Origin: a virus
Length of the DNA stretch: 64,000 nucleotides
Reading direction: 5' to 3' (one strand)
IMG/VR virus record: IMGVR_UViG_3300046004_001116
Coordinates: 1-64,000 of that record
A program made the translations under genes and the position numbers. This document shows positions 28,636 to 34,769 of the stretch, piece after piece (positions within the stretch are counted from its first letter, which is position 1; each line of letters begins with the position of its first letter). The notes beneath the pieces are model-generated. The model ran no database searches and was not told the DNA's origin. It was given only the letters and a program-made list of their open reading frames with translations.

Positions 28636-29061
28636 ATGAAACACGTACAACAATTTGATGAATTTATTAATGAAGCTGCAAATGCAATAGTTAAACCTAA
28701 TGCAAAACTAAAAAGTGGTACAGGGTTTCCATACGCTTCTTTTTACTTGTCAACTCAAGCATTAGACATAATGATAAATTTTGACGACCCAAAACATATT
28801 GCTGTTATTAAACTGCTAGCCGACCAAGAAAAAGAAATGAAAGACAACGGCTTTTTAAGTAAAAGTTCAATGGATAAAGCAAGAACAGCATATAAAAACG
28901 CACTTGGGACTTATGTAGTGCAGGCAAAGTACGACGGCCCGGATATAACTTTCCGTTTGTCTAGTACGCCAGACGCTAACTTAGATGACGGTAGTAAAAA
29001 GCAATGGTTACCTGGATCAGAGAGCAGCGGCGGTGGAATTACAATGGCAAAGTACATTTAA
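28636..29061 (+). CDS. Small protein with capsid-targeting-like leader
   Basis: A 141-residue protein beginning MKHVQQFDEFINEAANA, paralogous in its leader to the preceding gene (MKHIHNFTEFINEA) and again with INE/A as probable cleavage site. The mature part is a small alpha/beta domain with no recognised motif. The intergenic sequences before both genes are also alike (aactataaact.aatATG), suggesting duplication. Confidence 0.6.
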   Translation: MKHVQQFDEFINEAANAIVKPNAKLKSGTGFPYASFYLSTQALDIMINFDDPKHIAVIKLLADQEKEMKDNGFLSKSSMDKARTAYKNALGTYVVQAKYDGPDITFRLSSTPDANLDDGSKKQWLPGSESSGGGITMAKYI

Positions 29062-29115
29062 AACTTTTCTATTAAAAACAATATTTGCTGGTATAAAAAA
29101 ACAAAATAAGTAATA

Positions 29116-29811
29116 ATGAACAAAACACAATTTACTAATCGTTGGTCAAATATGAATTTGTCCCAACAGGAGTTAGACCGCAAATGGCGTTTACAATTAG
29201 AAGCGCAAGAACAAGAACTTATGATGGCTGAACAAGCTGTTTATTTGGCAAGTATTAATCCTATGAATGCACTGCATGTTGGTGCTTTTGGCGGAGGAAC
29301 TTTAACACCTCCTGAACCACCTGCACCGTCTTCACCATTAACAGTTTTACGGTATGCTACTTCACAAGGTGAAGAAGTTGTGTGGCCTGAAGATTTTCCA
29401 TTAACTTTTACGTTAGATCCAACTTTACCTGATTTTTCTTATACTCTTGATGTATCCTATATCCCACCATCTCAAGTCCCAACTCCTGCTGCTTTAATAG
29501 GTGTTACAATTGGAAATACAGTTACAAGTATTGGTGACCTTGCTTTTACTAATTGTTTTAATTTGGCATCTGTTACATTTGCGCCAATTTCAACAGTTAC
29601 AAGTATTGGTTCTAACGCGTTTTCAACTTGCCCCTCATTAACATCTATTGAAATTCCAGATTCAGTTACAAGTGTGGGTGGTAATGCATTTGCTAGTTCA
29701 GGATTACAAACTGTAACTATATCTTCAGCAACCGCAATTGCTATTGGTATAACATCACCTACTGTTGGGGTTAACTTTTTTGGAGTGACTGTTGATACTA
29801 TTCTTCCTTAA
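29116..29811 (+). CDS. Virion surface protein: shared anchor plus leucine-rich-type repeats
   Basis: A 231-residue protein. The first 55 residues (MNKTQF... QQELDRKWR) match the start of the protein at 44717 and probably anchor it to the virion. A proline-rich linker (PPEPPAPSSP, about 67-76) leads to BspA-type LRR_5 repeats, for example VTSIGSNAFSTCPSLTSIEI near residue 164. Such repeats bind proteins or glycans. An interchangeable receptor-binding tip is inferred. Confidence 0.7.
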   Translation: MNKTQFTNRWSNMNLSQQELDRKWRLQLEAQEQELMMAEQAVYLASINPMNALHVGAFGGGTLTPPEPPAPSSPLTVLRYATSQGEEVVWPEDFPLTFTLDPTLPDFSYTLDVSYIPPSQVPTPAALIGVTIGNTVTSIGDLAFTNCFNLASVTFAPISTVTSIGSNAFSTCPSLTSIEIPDSVTSVGGNAFASSGLQTVTISSATAIAIGITSPTVGVNFFGVTVDTILP

Positions 29812-29880
29812 TAACGTAAAAGTACATTTAAAACTTTTTTCAACTTTTTTCACTAAATGTAAAACTAAGTAAAAAGGCAA

Positions 29881-29895
29881 GTATATATAATAAAC
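29881..29895 (+). promoter_or_regulatory. Late-promoter-like box
   Basis: GTATATATAATAAAC, repeated almost exactly at 34565 before a similar tiny gene. Confidence 0.5.
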
Positions 29896-29919
29896 AAAAC
29901 AATTAATAAATCAAAAACA

Positions 29920-30021
29920 ATGAAATCTCAAGTAATAAATATGGTCCCTGCGTATATTGCCAATCAGCCGATTGAGCAAAAGGAATCTTATTCTAAATCT
30001 GGAGATATTATATTTGAGTAA
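29920..30021 (+). CDS. Tiny ORF (33 residues) of a duplicated cassette
   Basis: ATG to TAA between a late-type box and a strong terminator. The same arrangement (box, tiny ORF starting with M-K/Q-S/T-Q, terminator with the same stem) recurs at 34563-34762. A leader peptide or small host-takeover peptide is possible. Confidence 0.45.
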   Translation: MKSQVINMVPAYIANQPIEQKESYSKSGDIIFE

Positions 30022-30046
30022 ATACACAACTATAACCAACATATCT

Positions 30047-30079
30047 AAGCTCCAGAATTAATTTTCTGGAGCTTTTTTT
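30047..30079 (+). terminator. Strong intrinsic terminator
   Basis: Stem AAGCTCCAGAA with TTCTGGAGCTT, loop TTAATT, then T residues. The stem and loop are identical to the terminator at 34730. Confidence 0.9.
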
Positions 30080-30089
30080 ATTGCGATTA

Positions 30090-30166
30090 ATTTAACAAAA
30101 CTTTAACATATAGAATTTGCTTGGTATGAAATTATTGGTTAATTTTGCTCTATAATTAAAAACAAC
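30090..30166 (+). promoter_or_regulatory. Extended TATAAT-type promoter region
   Basis: Contains AACTTTAACATA, TTTGCTTGGTATG, TTGGTTAATTTT and TATAAT (30151-30156), the same blocks as at 7812 and 34770. Confidence 0.6.
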
Positions 30167-30172
30167 ATTATT

Positions 30173-30325
30173 ATGGCAACAATTACAACATACAAGATTA
30201 AAGAAAAGTACAAATCACTTTTAGCTACATATGCTTGGACTAAACTTGATTTAAACGGATCTTATTCTAAAGAAGATTGGAATAAAGCTGGTTTTAAAGA
30301 TTCTGTCTTAGATATTAATTGTTAA
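30173..30325 (+). CDS. Small unknown ORF (50 residues)
   Basis: A Lys/Ser/Tyr-rich product ending DINC, directly downstream of a TATAAT-type promoter. The following small ORF also ends in NC, a weak hint of relationship. Confidence 0.5.
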   Translation: MATITTYKIKEKYKSLLATYAWTKLDLNGSYSKEDWNKAGFKDSVLDINC

Positions 30326-30340
30326 TAACTTTATGAATAA

Positions 30341-30390
30341 AAGTTTGCATTAGTCAATTTAATTGGTTAATTTTAACTAACAATAAAAAT
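30341..30390 (+). promoter_or_regulatory. Weaker TATAAT-type promoter region
   Basis: AGTTTGCATTAG and ATTGGTTAATTTTAAC, with spacing similar to the regions at 7812, 30090 and 34770, upstream of the ORF at 30400. Confidence 0.4.
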
Positions 30391-30399
30391 TTAATTATC

Positions 30400-30498
30400 A
30401 TGTCTATACAAAATCGAAAGTTAATCAGAAGCATATACGGAATCCACGGTCTAATCAATATTTTAAGTGGGTTTGACGTAAACGGAAATAATTGTTAA
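30400..30498 (+). CDS. Tiny unknown ORF (32 residues)
   Basis: ATG to TAA, basic N-terminus, ends GNNC. Last protein gene before the RNA array. Confidence 0.35.
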   Translation: MSIQNRKLIRSIYGIHGLINILSGFDVNGNNC

Positions 30499-30715
30499 AA
30501 TTTCATTTAGCTTCGGCTAAGTATTATTCGTGGTACCAGGCGGGCAGTAGGGGTTACCGAATTAAAACAAACAAGAATGGTGAAATATGGGCTGGCCAGG
30601 CAACATAAAGTAACAACGACGCTCAGCGGTATCAATTCAAAACCTCCTCGTGGTGATACTGGAAACTTGATTCGTCAAGGCTAATTTGAAGTTCATTGAC
30701 ATAGTGATAACATTT
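30499..30715 (+). ncRNA. Structured RNA leader of the tRNA array
   Basis: About 215 bases without a gene. It contains stable TTCG hairpins (TTAGC stem at 30507-30520, CTTGA stem at 30666-30679) and GTATCA paired with TGATAC near 30628 and 30653. No ORF or tRNA is evident. A processed leader or independent RNA is inferred. Confidence 0.4.
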
Positions 30716-30790
30716 ACGAGATTAGCTCAGTTGGTTCAGAGCAACTCTTTTACACGGAGAAGGTCACAGGTTCGAATCCTGTATCTCGTA
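30716..30790 (+). tRNA. tRNA-Val(TAC)
   Basis: Acceptor ACGAGAT/ATCTCGT, D-arm with GG, anticodon TAC in loop TTTACAC, T-loop TTCGAAT, discriminator A. No CCA encoded. Confidence 0.9.
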
Positions 30791-30793
30791 CTA

Positions 30794-30884
30794 ATGAATT
30801 AAACGGTCTAAGGATTAGGACGCTGGCGTAAGGCACCGGCTGAAACGCCGACCATCGTTGGAGAGATTCTACTCTCTAATTCAT
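30794..30884 (+). ncRNA. tRNA-like RNA with GCGTAAGGC loop
   Basis: Ends ATGAATTA and TAATTCAT pair perfectly. It has a D-arm-like GTC/GAC hairpin with a GG loop, a hairpin GCTGG/CCGGC capped by CGTAAGGCA, and a T-arm-like GAGAG/CTCTC with a 6-base loop. There is no usable anticodon. The GCGTAAGGC loop recurs in other RNAs of this array. Confidence 0.5.
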
Positions 30885-30990
30885 AACACACTGCAGTGAT
30901 TGCCGGCCACACGCATCGGTTCTTAACGGGAAATCGTTCTCGTCGTTAGGTGAACAGACCGGACAAATTCCTTAGGTGGTGCTAGGGTCA

Positions 30991-31067
30991 ACTGCTGCTA
31001 TAGACGAATTGGTTAAGTCGTCGCCCTTTCAAGGCGGAGGTTGCGGGTTCAAGTCCCGTTGGCAGTA
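30991..31067 (+). tRNA. tRNA-Glu(TTC)
   Basis: Acceptor ACTGCTG/TGGCAGT, anticodon TTC in loop CTTTCAA, T-arm GCGGG/CCCGT with TTCAAGT, discriminator A. About 100 bases upstream (30885-30990) show hairpins but no gene. Confidence 0.8.
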
Positions 31068-31073
31068 CAACAT

Positions 31074-31148
31074 GAGCGCTGAAGCACAATCGGACGTGCA
31101 CCTGGCATACGGCCAGTAGGATATAGGTTCGAATCCTATCTTTGCTCC
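31074..31148 (+). tRNA. tRNA-like gene with non-canonical anticodon loop
   Basis: Good D-arm (GCAC/GTGC) and T-arm (ATAGG/CCTAT), weak acceptor (GAGC/GCTC plus mismatches). The anticodon arm CTGG/CCAG closes loop CATACGG, so U33 is replaced by A; the nominal anticodon is TAC. Decoding ability is doubtful. Confidence 0.5.
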
Positions 31149-31156
31149 AAATACTT

Positions 31157-31230
31157 TCTCCTGTCGTCTAGTCGGCTCAGGACGCTGCCCTTTCACGGCG
31201 GTAACGCGGGTTCGAATCCCGTCGGGAGAA
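31157..31230 (+). tRNA. tRNA-Glu(TTC), second copy
   Basis: Acceptor TCTCCTG/CGGGAGA, loop CTTTCAC, T-loop TTCGAAT, discriminator A. Confidence 0.92.
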
Positions 31231-31236
31231 CAACAC

Positions 31237-31323
31237 TACCGAATGGTGTAATCTATGTGTTAAAAGAACAGCGCTGGCTGAGACCAGAGTTCCACCGTAA
31301 TTGTAGTAATCGGTGATTCGGTA
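31237..31323 (+). ncRNA. Small RNA closed by an 8-bp stem
   Basis: TACCGAAT and ATTCGGTA pair perfectly. Inside are hairpins CTGG/CCAG (loop CTGAGA) and CACCG/CGGTG. The outline resembles a tRNA without a recognisable anticodon or T-loop. Confidence 0.45.
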
Positions 31324-31332
31324 AACAATATT

Positions 31333-31404
31333 GGTTTCGTAGCTCAGAGGCAGAGCGGCACCCTGTTAAGGTGAGGGTCGGGATTTCGATATTCCCCGAG
31401 ACCG
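31333..31404 (+). tRNA. tRNA-Asn(GTT)
   Basis: Acceptor GGTTTCG/CGAGACC, anticodon GTT in CTGTTAA, T-loop TTCGATA, discriminator G. Confidence 0.88.
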
Positions 31405-31417
31405 CAATTAAAAAATA

Positions 31418-31584
31418 GCTTTCAGCCAAAGGTGGCGGGCAATACTTTTACTCAGTTATGTATGGACTGTCTTAGACGTAAGGTGGAAAATCATAAAGGT
31501 TTAAATAGGATATGACTCTGATTGTCGACGAGATGAGAGTATCTGATAAGTATCGCTGGGTGGGTTCGATTCCCATTGTGAGCT
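31418..31584 (+). ncRNA. tRNA-like gene with a ~100-base insertion
   Basis: Ends GCTTTCA and TGTGAGC pair 6 of 7, with a good T-arm (GTGGG/CCCAT, TTCGATT) and U as discriminator. Where the anticodon arm should be, GCAATACTT pairs with AAGTATCGC and encloses about 100 bases containing GACGTAAGGT. Either a tRNA (Cys or Gly type by discriminator) with an intron-like insertion, or a tRNA mimic. Confidence 0.5.
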
Positions 31585-31590
31585 CAAGAT

Positions 31591-31664
31591 TCCTCAGTAG
31601 CTCAGTTGGTTAGAGCGTCGGACTGTTAATCCGTAGGTCCTAGGTTCGAGTCCTAGCTGGGGAG
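31591..31664 (+). tRNA. tRNA-Asn(GTT), second copy
   Basis: Acceptor TCCTCAG/CTGGGGA, loop CTGTTAA, T-loop TTCGAGT, discriminator G. Confidence 0.92.
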
Positions 31665-31669
31665 CAAAA

Positions 31670-31810
31670 GTTGATTACTTTAGGTTACAGGAATTACCAG
31701 AAACCTGTCGACATACTCTTGGGCGTAAGGCAAGAGCAGATTTTGAACCAGGTTTAATCTGTAATGTAAACCTACTCGTATTTAACAATTATACGTTAAG
31801 TCTAATCAAC
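31670..31810 (+). ncRNA. Pseudoknotted RNA with GCGTAAGGC loop
   Basis: Ends GTTGATTA and TAATCAAC pair perfectly. AAACCTG (31701) pairs with CAGGTTT (31749) around hairpin CTCTTG/CAAGAG, whose loop carries GGCGTAAGG. CAGATT (31737) pairs with AATCTG (31756), crossing the first helix to make an H-type pseudoknot. A CGTAT/ATACG hairpin sits where a T-arm would be. Confidence 0.55.
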
Positions 31811-31822
31811 TAAATTGTAACT

Positions 31823-31908
31823 GGCCTTGTAGCTCAATTGGATTGCATTACGCTTAGAGCCACCGACTTTTAATCGGTAGGTTGGGGGTTCGAGTCCCTC
31901 CAGGGTCA
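31823..31908 (+). tRNA. tRNA-Lys(TTT) with enlarged D-loop
   Basis: Acceptor GGCCTTG/CAGGGTC, anticodon TTT in CTTTTAA, T-loop TTCGAGT, discriminator A. The D-loop between GCTC and GAGC is about 21 bases, roughly 12 longer than usual. Confidence 0.85.
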
Positions 31909-31912
31909 CAAA

Positions 31913-31984
31913 GGAATAATTACTCTGGCGGTGGTGCGGGTAAGCGCCGGGAAGTAACGCCCGGTTGGCAAAGTAAATTATTCA
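31913..31984 (+). ncRNA. Small RNA closed by an 11-bp stem
   Basis: GAATAATTACT pairs with AGTAAATTATTC (one bulged A). The G-rich interior folds CCGGG against CCCGG and contains GGGTAAGC. No anticodon. Function unknown. Confidence 0.45.
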
Positions 31985-32006
31985 GAGGTAAGGAAAAGAC
32001 TAAACT

Positions 32007-32079
32007 GGGGCTATGGTATAGATGGCTAACACACTTGCCTTGCACGCAGGAATCCCGAGTTCGAGGCTCGGTAGCTCCA
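32007..32079 (+). tRNA. tRNA-Ala(TGC)
   Basis: Acceptor GGGGCTA/TAGCTCC, anticodon TGC in CTTGCAC, T-loop TTCGAGG, discriminator A. Confidence 0.9.
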
Positions 32080-32333
32080 CGGGAGTTTTTGAAACGGCCT
32101 ACTCTTTGAGGCACGTGATATTTGTACTTTAACAAAATTCACAGTATGGCAAGAGGGTTTTTGGAAGCGGCTTTAAGGTATAAGCAATGTATTTGACCAG
32201 AACAAAATCATAGTATAACTATCTTCTGTCACGTTAGCAGACCGGGTATGGCTACGCACAGTTTGGAAGTAATATGTGTATTAAACAAAACTTTCACCGC
32301 GGCGAAACGTTTCCCAAAACAAAGTAGTCGCAA
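32080..32333 (+). other. Gene-free stretch with a partial GAAGCGG element
   Basis: About 250 bases with no ORF or full tRNA. TTTTTGGAAGCGG at 32157-32170 resembles the 5' half of the AGCGG element, and CCAAAA near 32314 could pair with its TTTTGG, but the TAANATTC half is not clear. It may hold a degraded permuted tRNA or a diverged element. Confidence 0.3.
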
Positions 32334-32421
32334 GAAGGGAGTACGCCGGAGTTGGAGAGCCGGAGCGGTCTGTAACACCGTTGGCATTACGCCTGAGTAG
32401 GTTCGAATCCTACTACTTTCA
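32334..32421 (+). tRNA. tRNA-Tyr(GTA)
   Basis: Anticodon GTA in CTGTAAC on stem CGGT/ACCG, a long variable arm, T-arm GTAGG/CCTAC with TTCGAAT, discriminator A. Acceptor GAAGGGA/TACTTTC pairs 6 of 7. Confidence 0.82.
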
Positions 32422-32424
32422 CAA

Positions 32425-32503
32425 AAATTGAAGCGGAGGTAAGAGTTACATCAACTTTTTATTGGAAAAAACAAACAAACACTCTTCCTAATATTCTCAA
32501 TTT
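32425..32503 (+). ncRNA. AGCGG/TAANATTC element, stand-alone copy
   Basis: Outer stem AAATTGA/TCAATTT, conserved AGCGG on the 5' side, inner stem AAGAG/CTCTT followed by TTACATC, and TAATATTC on the 3' side. The same pieces, with compensatory changes in both stems, occur at 40718 and around the two permuted tRNAs (33453, 36351). Here the inner stem closes only a 31-base loop. Confidence 0.65.
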
Positions 32504-32506
32504 CAT

Positions 32507-32577
32507 TGTCCGATGGTGTAACGGTAACACTACTGTTTTTGGTGCAGTCATTCAAGGTTCGAATCCTTGTCGGATAA
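32507..32577 (+). tRNA. tRNA-Gln(TTG)
   Basis: Acceptor TGTCCGA/TCGGATA, anticodon TTG in TTTTGGT, T-loop TTCGAAT, discriminator A. Confidence 0.9.
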
Positions 32578-32586
32578 CTATTATAT

Positions 32587-32659
32587 TGGAATATGGTATA
32601 ATGGCTCATTACACGTGGTTTTGGTCCACGCAATCAAGGTTCGATTCCTTGTATTCCAA
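32587..32659 (+). tRNA. tRNA-Gln(TTG), second copy
   Basis: Acceptor TGGAATA/TATTCCA, anticodon stem CGTGG/CCACG with TTTTGGT, T-loop TTCGATT. Confidence 0.92.
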
Positions 32660-32663
32660 CAAT

Positions 32664-32740
32664 TCGCGTAGCGATCCACAGAGAGAGGTTACCCGCCTTG
32701 GACGCGGGGTTATTGCAGGTTCGAGTCCTGTCTACGCGAC
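32664..32740 (+). tRNA. tRNA-Pro(TGG), divergent copy
   Basis: Acceptor TCGCGTA/TACGCGA, anticodon TGG in CTTGGAC on CCGC/GCGG, T-loop TTCGAGT, discriminator C. The D-arm is unusual and held by G-U pairs. Confidence 0.75.
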
Positions 32741-32750
32741 AAATTTTTAA

Positions 32751-32823
32751 CGGGGTGTAGATCAGTTGGTAGATCGCGTGCTTTGGGAGCATGAGGCCGC
32801 AGGTTCGAGTCCTGTCACCCCGA
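32751..32823 (+). tRNA. tRNA-Pro(TGG)
   Basis: Acceptor CGGGGTG/CACCCCG, anticodon TGG in TTTGGGA, T-loop TTCGAGT, discriminator A. Confidence 0.93.
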
Positions 32824-32837
32824 CGAGACGAGACTGT

Positions 32838-32884
32838 TACTAATTCATAGGGGCCCATTCACGCAAGTGTCTGCATAGAATTAG
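32838..32884 (+). ncRNA. Short hairpin RNA between tRNAs
   Basis: CTAATTC pairs with GAATTAG around a loop that contains a CAC-GCAA-GTG mini-hairpin. About 47 bases; processing signal or small RNA. Confidence 0.35.
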
Positions 32885-32889
32885 AATTT

Positions 32890-32963
32890 AGGTGGTTAGC
32901 TCAACTGGTTAGAGCACTCGCCTGATACGCGAGAGGTTATGAGTTCGACTCTCATATCACCTA
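32890..32963 (+). tRNA. tRNA-Ile(GAT)
   Basis: Acceptor AGGTGGT/ATCACCT, anticodon GAT in CTGATAC on CTCGC/GCGAG, T-loop TTCGACT, discriminator A. Confidence 0.93.
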
Positions 32964-33031
32964 CTAAAAAATATAAAAGTCAAATGAAACAAATTTTAGT
33001 CAACTCCTCATAGGTTAGCATTGCTAAACTT

Positions 33032-33262
33032 ATGACTCAGAAATTGAGAATTTGGAGAGTAGTTCCCGTTCGTAACGGCGTTCAGGCTCCCACTTTTTTT
33101 GTAGAAACTACAGAAGAAGGACGCGACAAGGCAGAAGTATCTGCTTTAAAACAAGCAAGACAAAGGTCAGGCTTGAGTAAATTTGATTGTTGGAATTTCA
33201 ATCTTATCAAAACAGAATTAAGGTTAGATAAGTTTGGAAGATATGTAAAGTATCACCAATAA
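33032..33262 (+). CDS. Unknown 76-residue protein inside the tRNA array
   Basis: A basic protein (RIWRVVPVRNGV..., many Arg/Lys) with a likely beta-alpha fold. It is one of a few small protein genes interleaved with the tRNAs. RNA binding is a guess from charge and context only. Confidence 0.6.
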   Translation: MTQKLRIWRVVPVRNGVQAPTFFVETTEEGRDKAEVSALKQARQRSGLSKFDCWNFNLIKTELRLDKFGRYVKYHQ

Positions 33263-33308
33263 TAAACTGGGCAGTTTTCGGTCTGCGTAATAATTAAAAC
33301 CGAAATTT

Positions 33309-33380
33309 GGTGATGTAGCTCAGCGGCAGAGCACCCGGCTCATATCCGGAAGGTCGAGGTCTCGGAATCCTCCATCGCTA
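33309..33380 (+). tRNA. tRNA with anticodon CAT (Met or Ile2)
   Basis: Acceptor GGTGATG/CATCGCT, anticodon stem CCGG/CCGG with loop CTCATAT, discriminator A. The T-loop is 9 bases (TCTCGGAAT) instead of 7. If the host lysidine synthase acts on it, it would read ATA as Ile. Confidence 0.75.
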
Positions 33381-33384
33381 CAAA

Positions 33385-33443
33385 TGTATACTTTAATATA
33401 CAATATGGTCTAAAACGGCTATAATTGTATATTAAAGTATACA
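33385..33443 (+). repeat. 20-bp perfect inverted repeat (hairpin)
   Basis: Bases 33385-33404 are the exact reverse complement of 33424-33443, with a 19-base loop. The AT-rich stem lies just before the permuted tRNA-Asn. It may act in processing (RNase III-type) or mark an old insertion. Confidence 0.7.
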
Positions 33444-33452
33444 AACAATAAA

Positions 33453-33593
33453 TTCCAGAAGCGGCAAAGAGAGTTACTTCGTCTGTTAAACGAGAGGTCG
33501 TAGGTTCGAGTCCTACTGCGTGTACCTTGATGGGAAACGTATAGCTCAGTTGGTTAGAGCGCTAAAAATCTCTCTCTTAATTATTCTCTGGCA
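33453..33593 (+). tRNA. Permuted tRNA-Asn(GTT) inside an AGCGG/TAANATTC element
   Basis: The 3' half comes first (33479-33524: anticodon loop CTGTTAA, T-arm GTAGG/CCTAC, acceptor strand TGCGTGT, A73), then after 10 bases the 5' half (33535-33562: acceptor strand AAACGTA, TA, D-arm GCTCAGTTGGTTAGAGC, G, C). Joined in the normal order they give a complete tRNA with a 5-bp anticodon stem CTCGT/ACGAG; the acceptor pairs 6 of 7. Flanks carry CCAGA-AGCGG...GAGTTAC upstream and CTCTC...TAATTATTC-TCTGG downstream. The two halves follow no normal tRNA gene order. Confidence 0.7.
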
Positions 33594-33597
33594 ATTT

Positions 33598-33671
33598 GAC
33601 TCGGTAGCTCAGTTGGTAGTAGCACCTCACTTTTAATGAGGGGGTCGTGGGTTCGAGTCCCACCCGGGTCA
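33598..33671 (+). tRNA. tRNA-Lys(TTT), second copy
   Basis: Acceptor GACTCGG/CCGGGTC, anticodon TTT in CTTTTAA, T-loop TTCGAGT, discriminator A. Confidence 0.93.
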
Positions 33672-33686
33672 CAAATATTAATCATG

Positions 33687-33762
33687 GGAGCAGCTGGGAT
33701 AGCGCGGGTGGTGTCGAGCCACCTTTCACCGGTAGCTTGAGGTTCGAGTCCTCTTTGTTCCC
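33687..33762 (+). tRNA. tRNA-like gene with unclear anticodon
   Basis: Acceptor GGAGCAG/TTGTTCC and T-loop TTCGAGT are tRNA-like. The anticodon-position stem GGTGG/CCACC closes loop TGTCGAG, which has G in place of U33 (nominal anticodon TCG). The D-arm is poor. Possibly a mimic. Confidence 0.45.
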
Positions 33763-33777
33763 CTAAATGTTATCAGT

Positions 33778-34029
33778 ATGACACGAGAACAGAAAATAGC
33801 AAAAAGGAAACTTCGTGCTTCTATCCACAGAGAAAAAAGAAACGAAAAGTACTTTAAAAAAATACGAGCGGCAAATGATATAGGCGGGTGGGTTCCACTT
33901 TATGCCGTTGATAGCCGTGGATACGTTTCAGGTTCATGGCCTGACTCAAGTAGCCCTACAGGATATTCACAAAGATGTTCTTATGATGCCTGGGGAACTT
34001 GTCAAAGTCCATGCAACGGAGACTGTTAA
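33778..34029 (+). CDS. Unknown 83-residue protein inside the tRNA array
   Basis: The first 35 residues are very basic and helical (MTREQKIAKRKLRASIHREK), the rest is Gly/Ser/Tyr-rich with four cysteines near the end (CSYDAWGTCQSPCNGDC), which could bind zinc. Nucleic-acid binding is plausible but not proven. Confidence 0.6.
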   Translation: MTREQKIAKRKLRASIHREKRNEKYFKKIRAANDIGGWVPLYAVDSRGYVSGSWPDSSSPTGYSQRCSYDAWGTCQSPCNGDC

Positions 34030-34033
34030 AAAT

Positions 34034-34092
34034 TGGGAGGTCGCATAGTTGGTTAGTGCTCATCTTCGGTGGTTCGAGTCCACCCCTCCCCA
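34034..34092 (+). tRNA. tRNA-like gene lacking the anticodon arm
   Basis: Acceptor GGGAGG/CCTCCC, a D-arm (GCATAGTTGGTTAGTGC) and a T-arm (GGTGG TTCGAGT CCACC) are intact, but only TCATCTTC lies where the anticodon arm should be. At about 59 bases it cannot decode; a deleted tRNA or an elbow-only mimic. Confidence 0.65.
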
Positions 34093-34097
34093 CTAAG

Positions 34098-34275
34098 ATT
34101 TAATCTGCTAAACGCAAAATGGTATGTTGCCGCCGATAACTACGGAAACACAAGCAAGGAAGGAGGTCACTTGCCGCATACAGGAAACACAGATCCGTTC
34201 ATTTTGTTAGTAAGGTATCGGGTACATTCGGTTGTACTTGGGTATTCACCAATCTGTGCCGGTGACAGATTAAAT
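34098..34275 (+). ncRNA. ~178-base structured RNA
   Basis: ATTTAATCTG and CAGATTAAAT close the RNA with 10 perfect pairs. Inside, CACAGAT pairs with ATCTGTG and GTAC/GTAC closes a small hairpin. It fills the gap between two tRNAs and has no ORF. No known class recognised; size alone recalls 6S RNA but motifs do not. Confidence 0.5.
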
Positions 34276-34281
34276 TTTTAT

Positions 34282-34355
34282 GGCCATGTAACTCAGTTGG
34301 TTAGAGTGCCCGCCTCATAAGCGGAGAGTCCTTGGTTCGAGTCCAAGCTTGGCCA
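34282..34355 (+). tRNA. tRNA-Met(CAT)
   Basis: Acceptor GGCCATG/CTTGGCC, anticodon CAT in CTCATAA on CCGC/GCGG, T-loop TTCGAGT, discriminator A. Confidence 0.9.
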
Positions 34356-34356
34356 C

Positions 34357-34530
34357 ATGAAAACGCAAGTAACGGTATTATTCCGAAGCGATGATAAGAA
34401 TTACAATTGGTCATCAGTATTATCTAAAGAAGTAGGATATGAATTTGTTAAACTACAGAAAATAGAGAACACGGATAATCCAAGATGGCCAAAATGGTCT
34501 TTTATCATTACTTACAAAAAAAGTAAATAA
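34357..34530 (+). CDS. Small unknown ORF (57 residues)
   Basis: Begins one base after the tRNA-Met gene; a basic product (MKTQVTVLFRSDD... YKKSK) of beta-alpha character. Coding potential looks real, function unknown. Confidence 0.5.
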   Translation: MKTQVTVLFRSDDKNYNWSSVLSKEVGYEFVKLQKIENTDNPRWPKWSFIITYKKSK

Positions 34531-34562
34531 AAATGCAAAAGTGTAAAACTAACCGTTTTCAC

Positions 34563-34578
34563 GTGTATATATAATAAA
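34563..34578 (+). promoter_or_regulatory. Late-promoter-like box
   Basis: GTGTATATATAATAAA, matching the box at 29881 before the related tiny ORF. Confidence 0.5.
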
Positions 34579-34596
34579 CAACAAATAAATTAAACA

Positions 34597-34704
34597 ATGC
34601 AAACACAATCATTACATACAAGATCGTTTACGTCAAGCTGGAACTTATGTTTCGGACTAGGGCGCGATTGTGACATAGATCTGGAGGATCTGACTACTAT
34701 CTAA
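34597..34704 (+). CDS. Tiny ORF (35 residues) of a duplicated cassette
   Basis: Starts MQTQSLHTRSF, ends in an acidic tail (CDIDLEDLTTI). Promoter box, position and terminator copy the arrangement at 29881-30079. Confidence 0.4.
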   Translation: MQTQSLHTRSFTSSWNLCFGLGRDCDIDLEDLTTI

Positions 34705-34729
34705 TGTAATTTGCATACAAGATATTTTC

Positions 34730-34762
34730 AAAGCTCCAGAATTAATTTTCTGGAGCTTTTTT
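34730..34762 (+). terminator. Strong intrinsic terminator
   Basis: Same stem-loop as the terminator at 30047 (AAGCTCCAGAA paired with TTCTGGAGCTT), splitting the RNA array into two transcription units. Confidence 0.9.
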
Positions 34763-34769
34763 ATTGCGA

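Noticed and set aside
31418-31584. Group I intron in the tRNA-like genes
   Set aside because: The insertions (about 45-100 bases) are much shorter than group I introns and no P, Q, R or S core sequences are visible.
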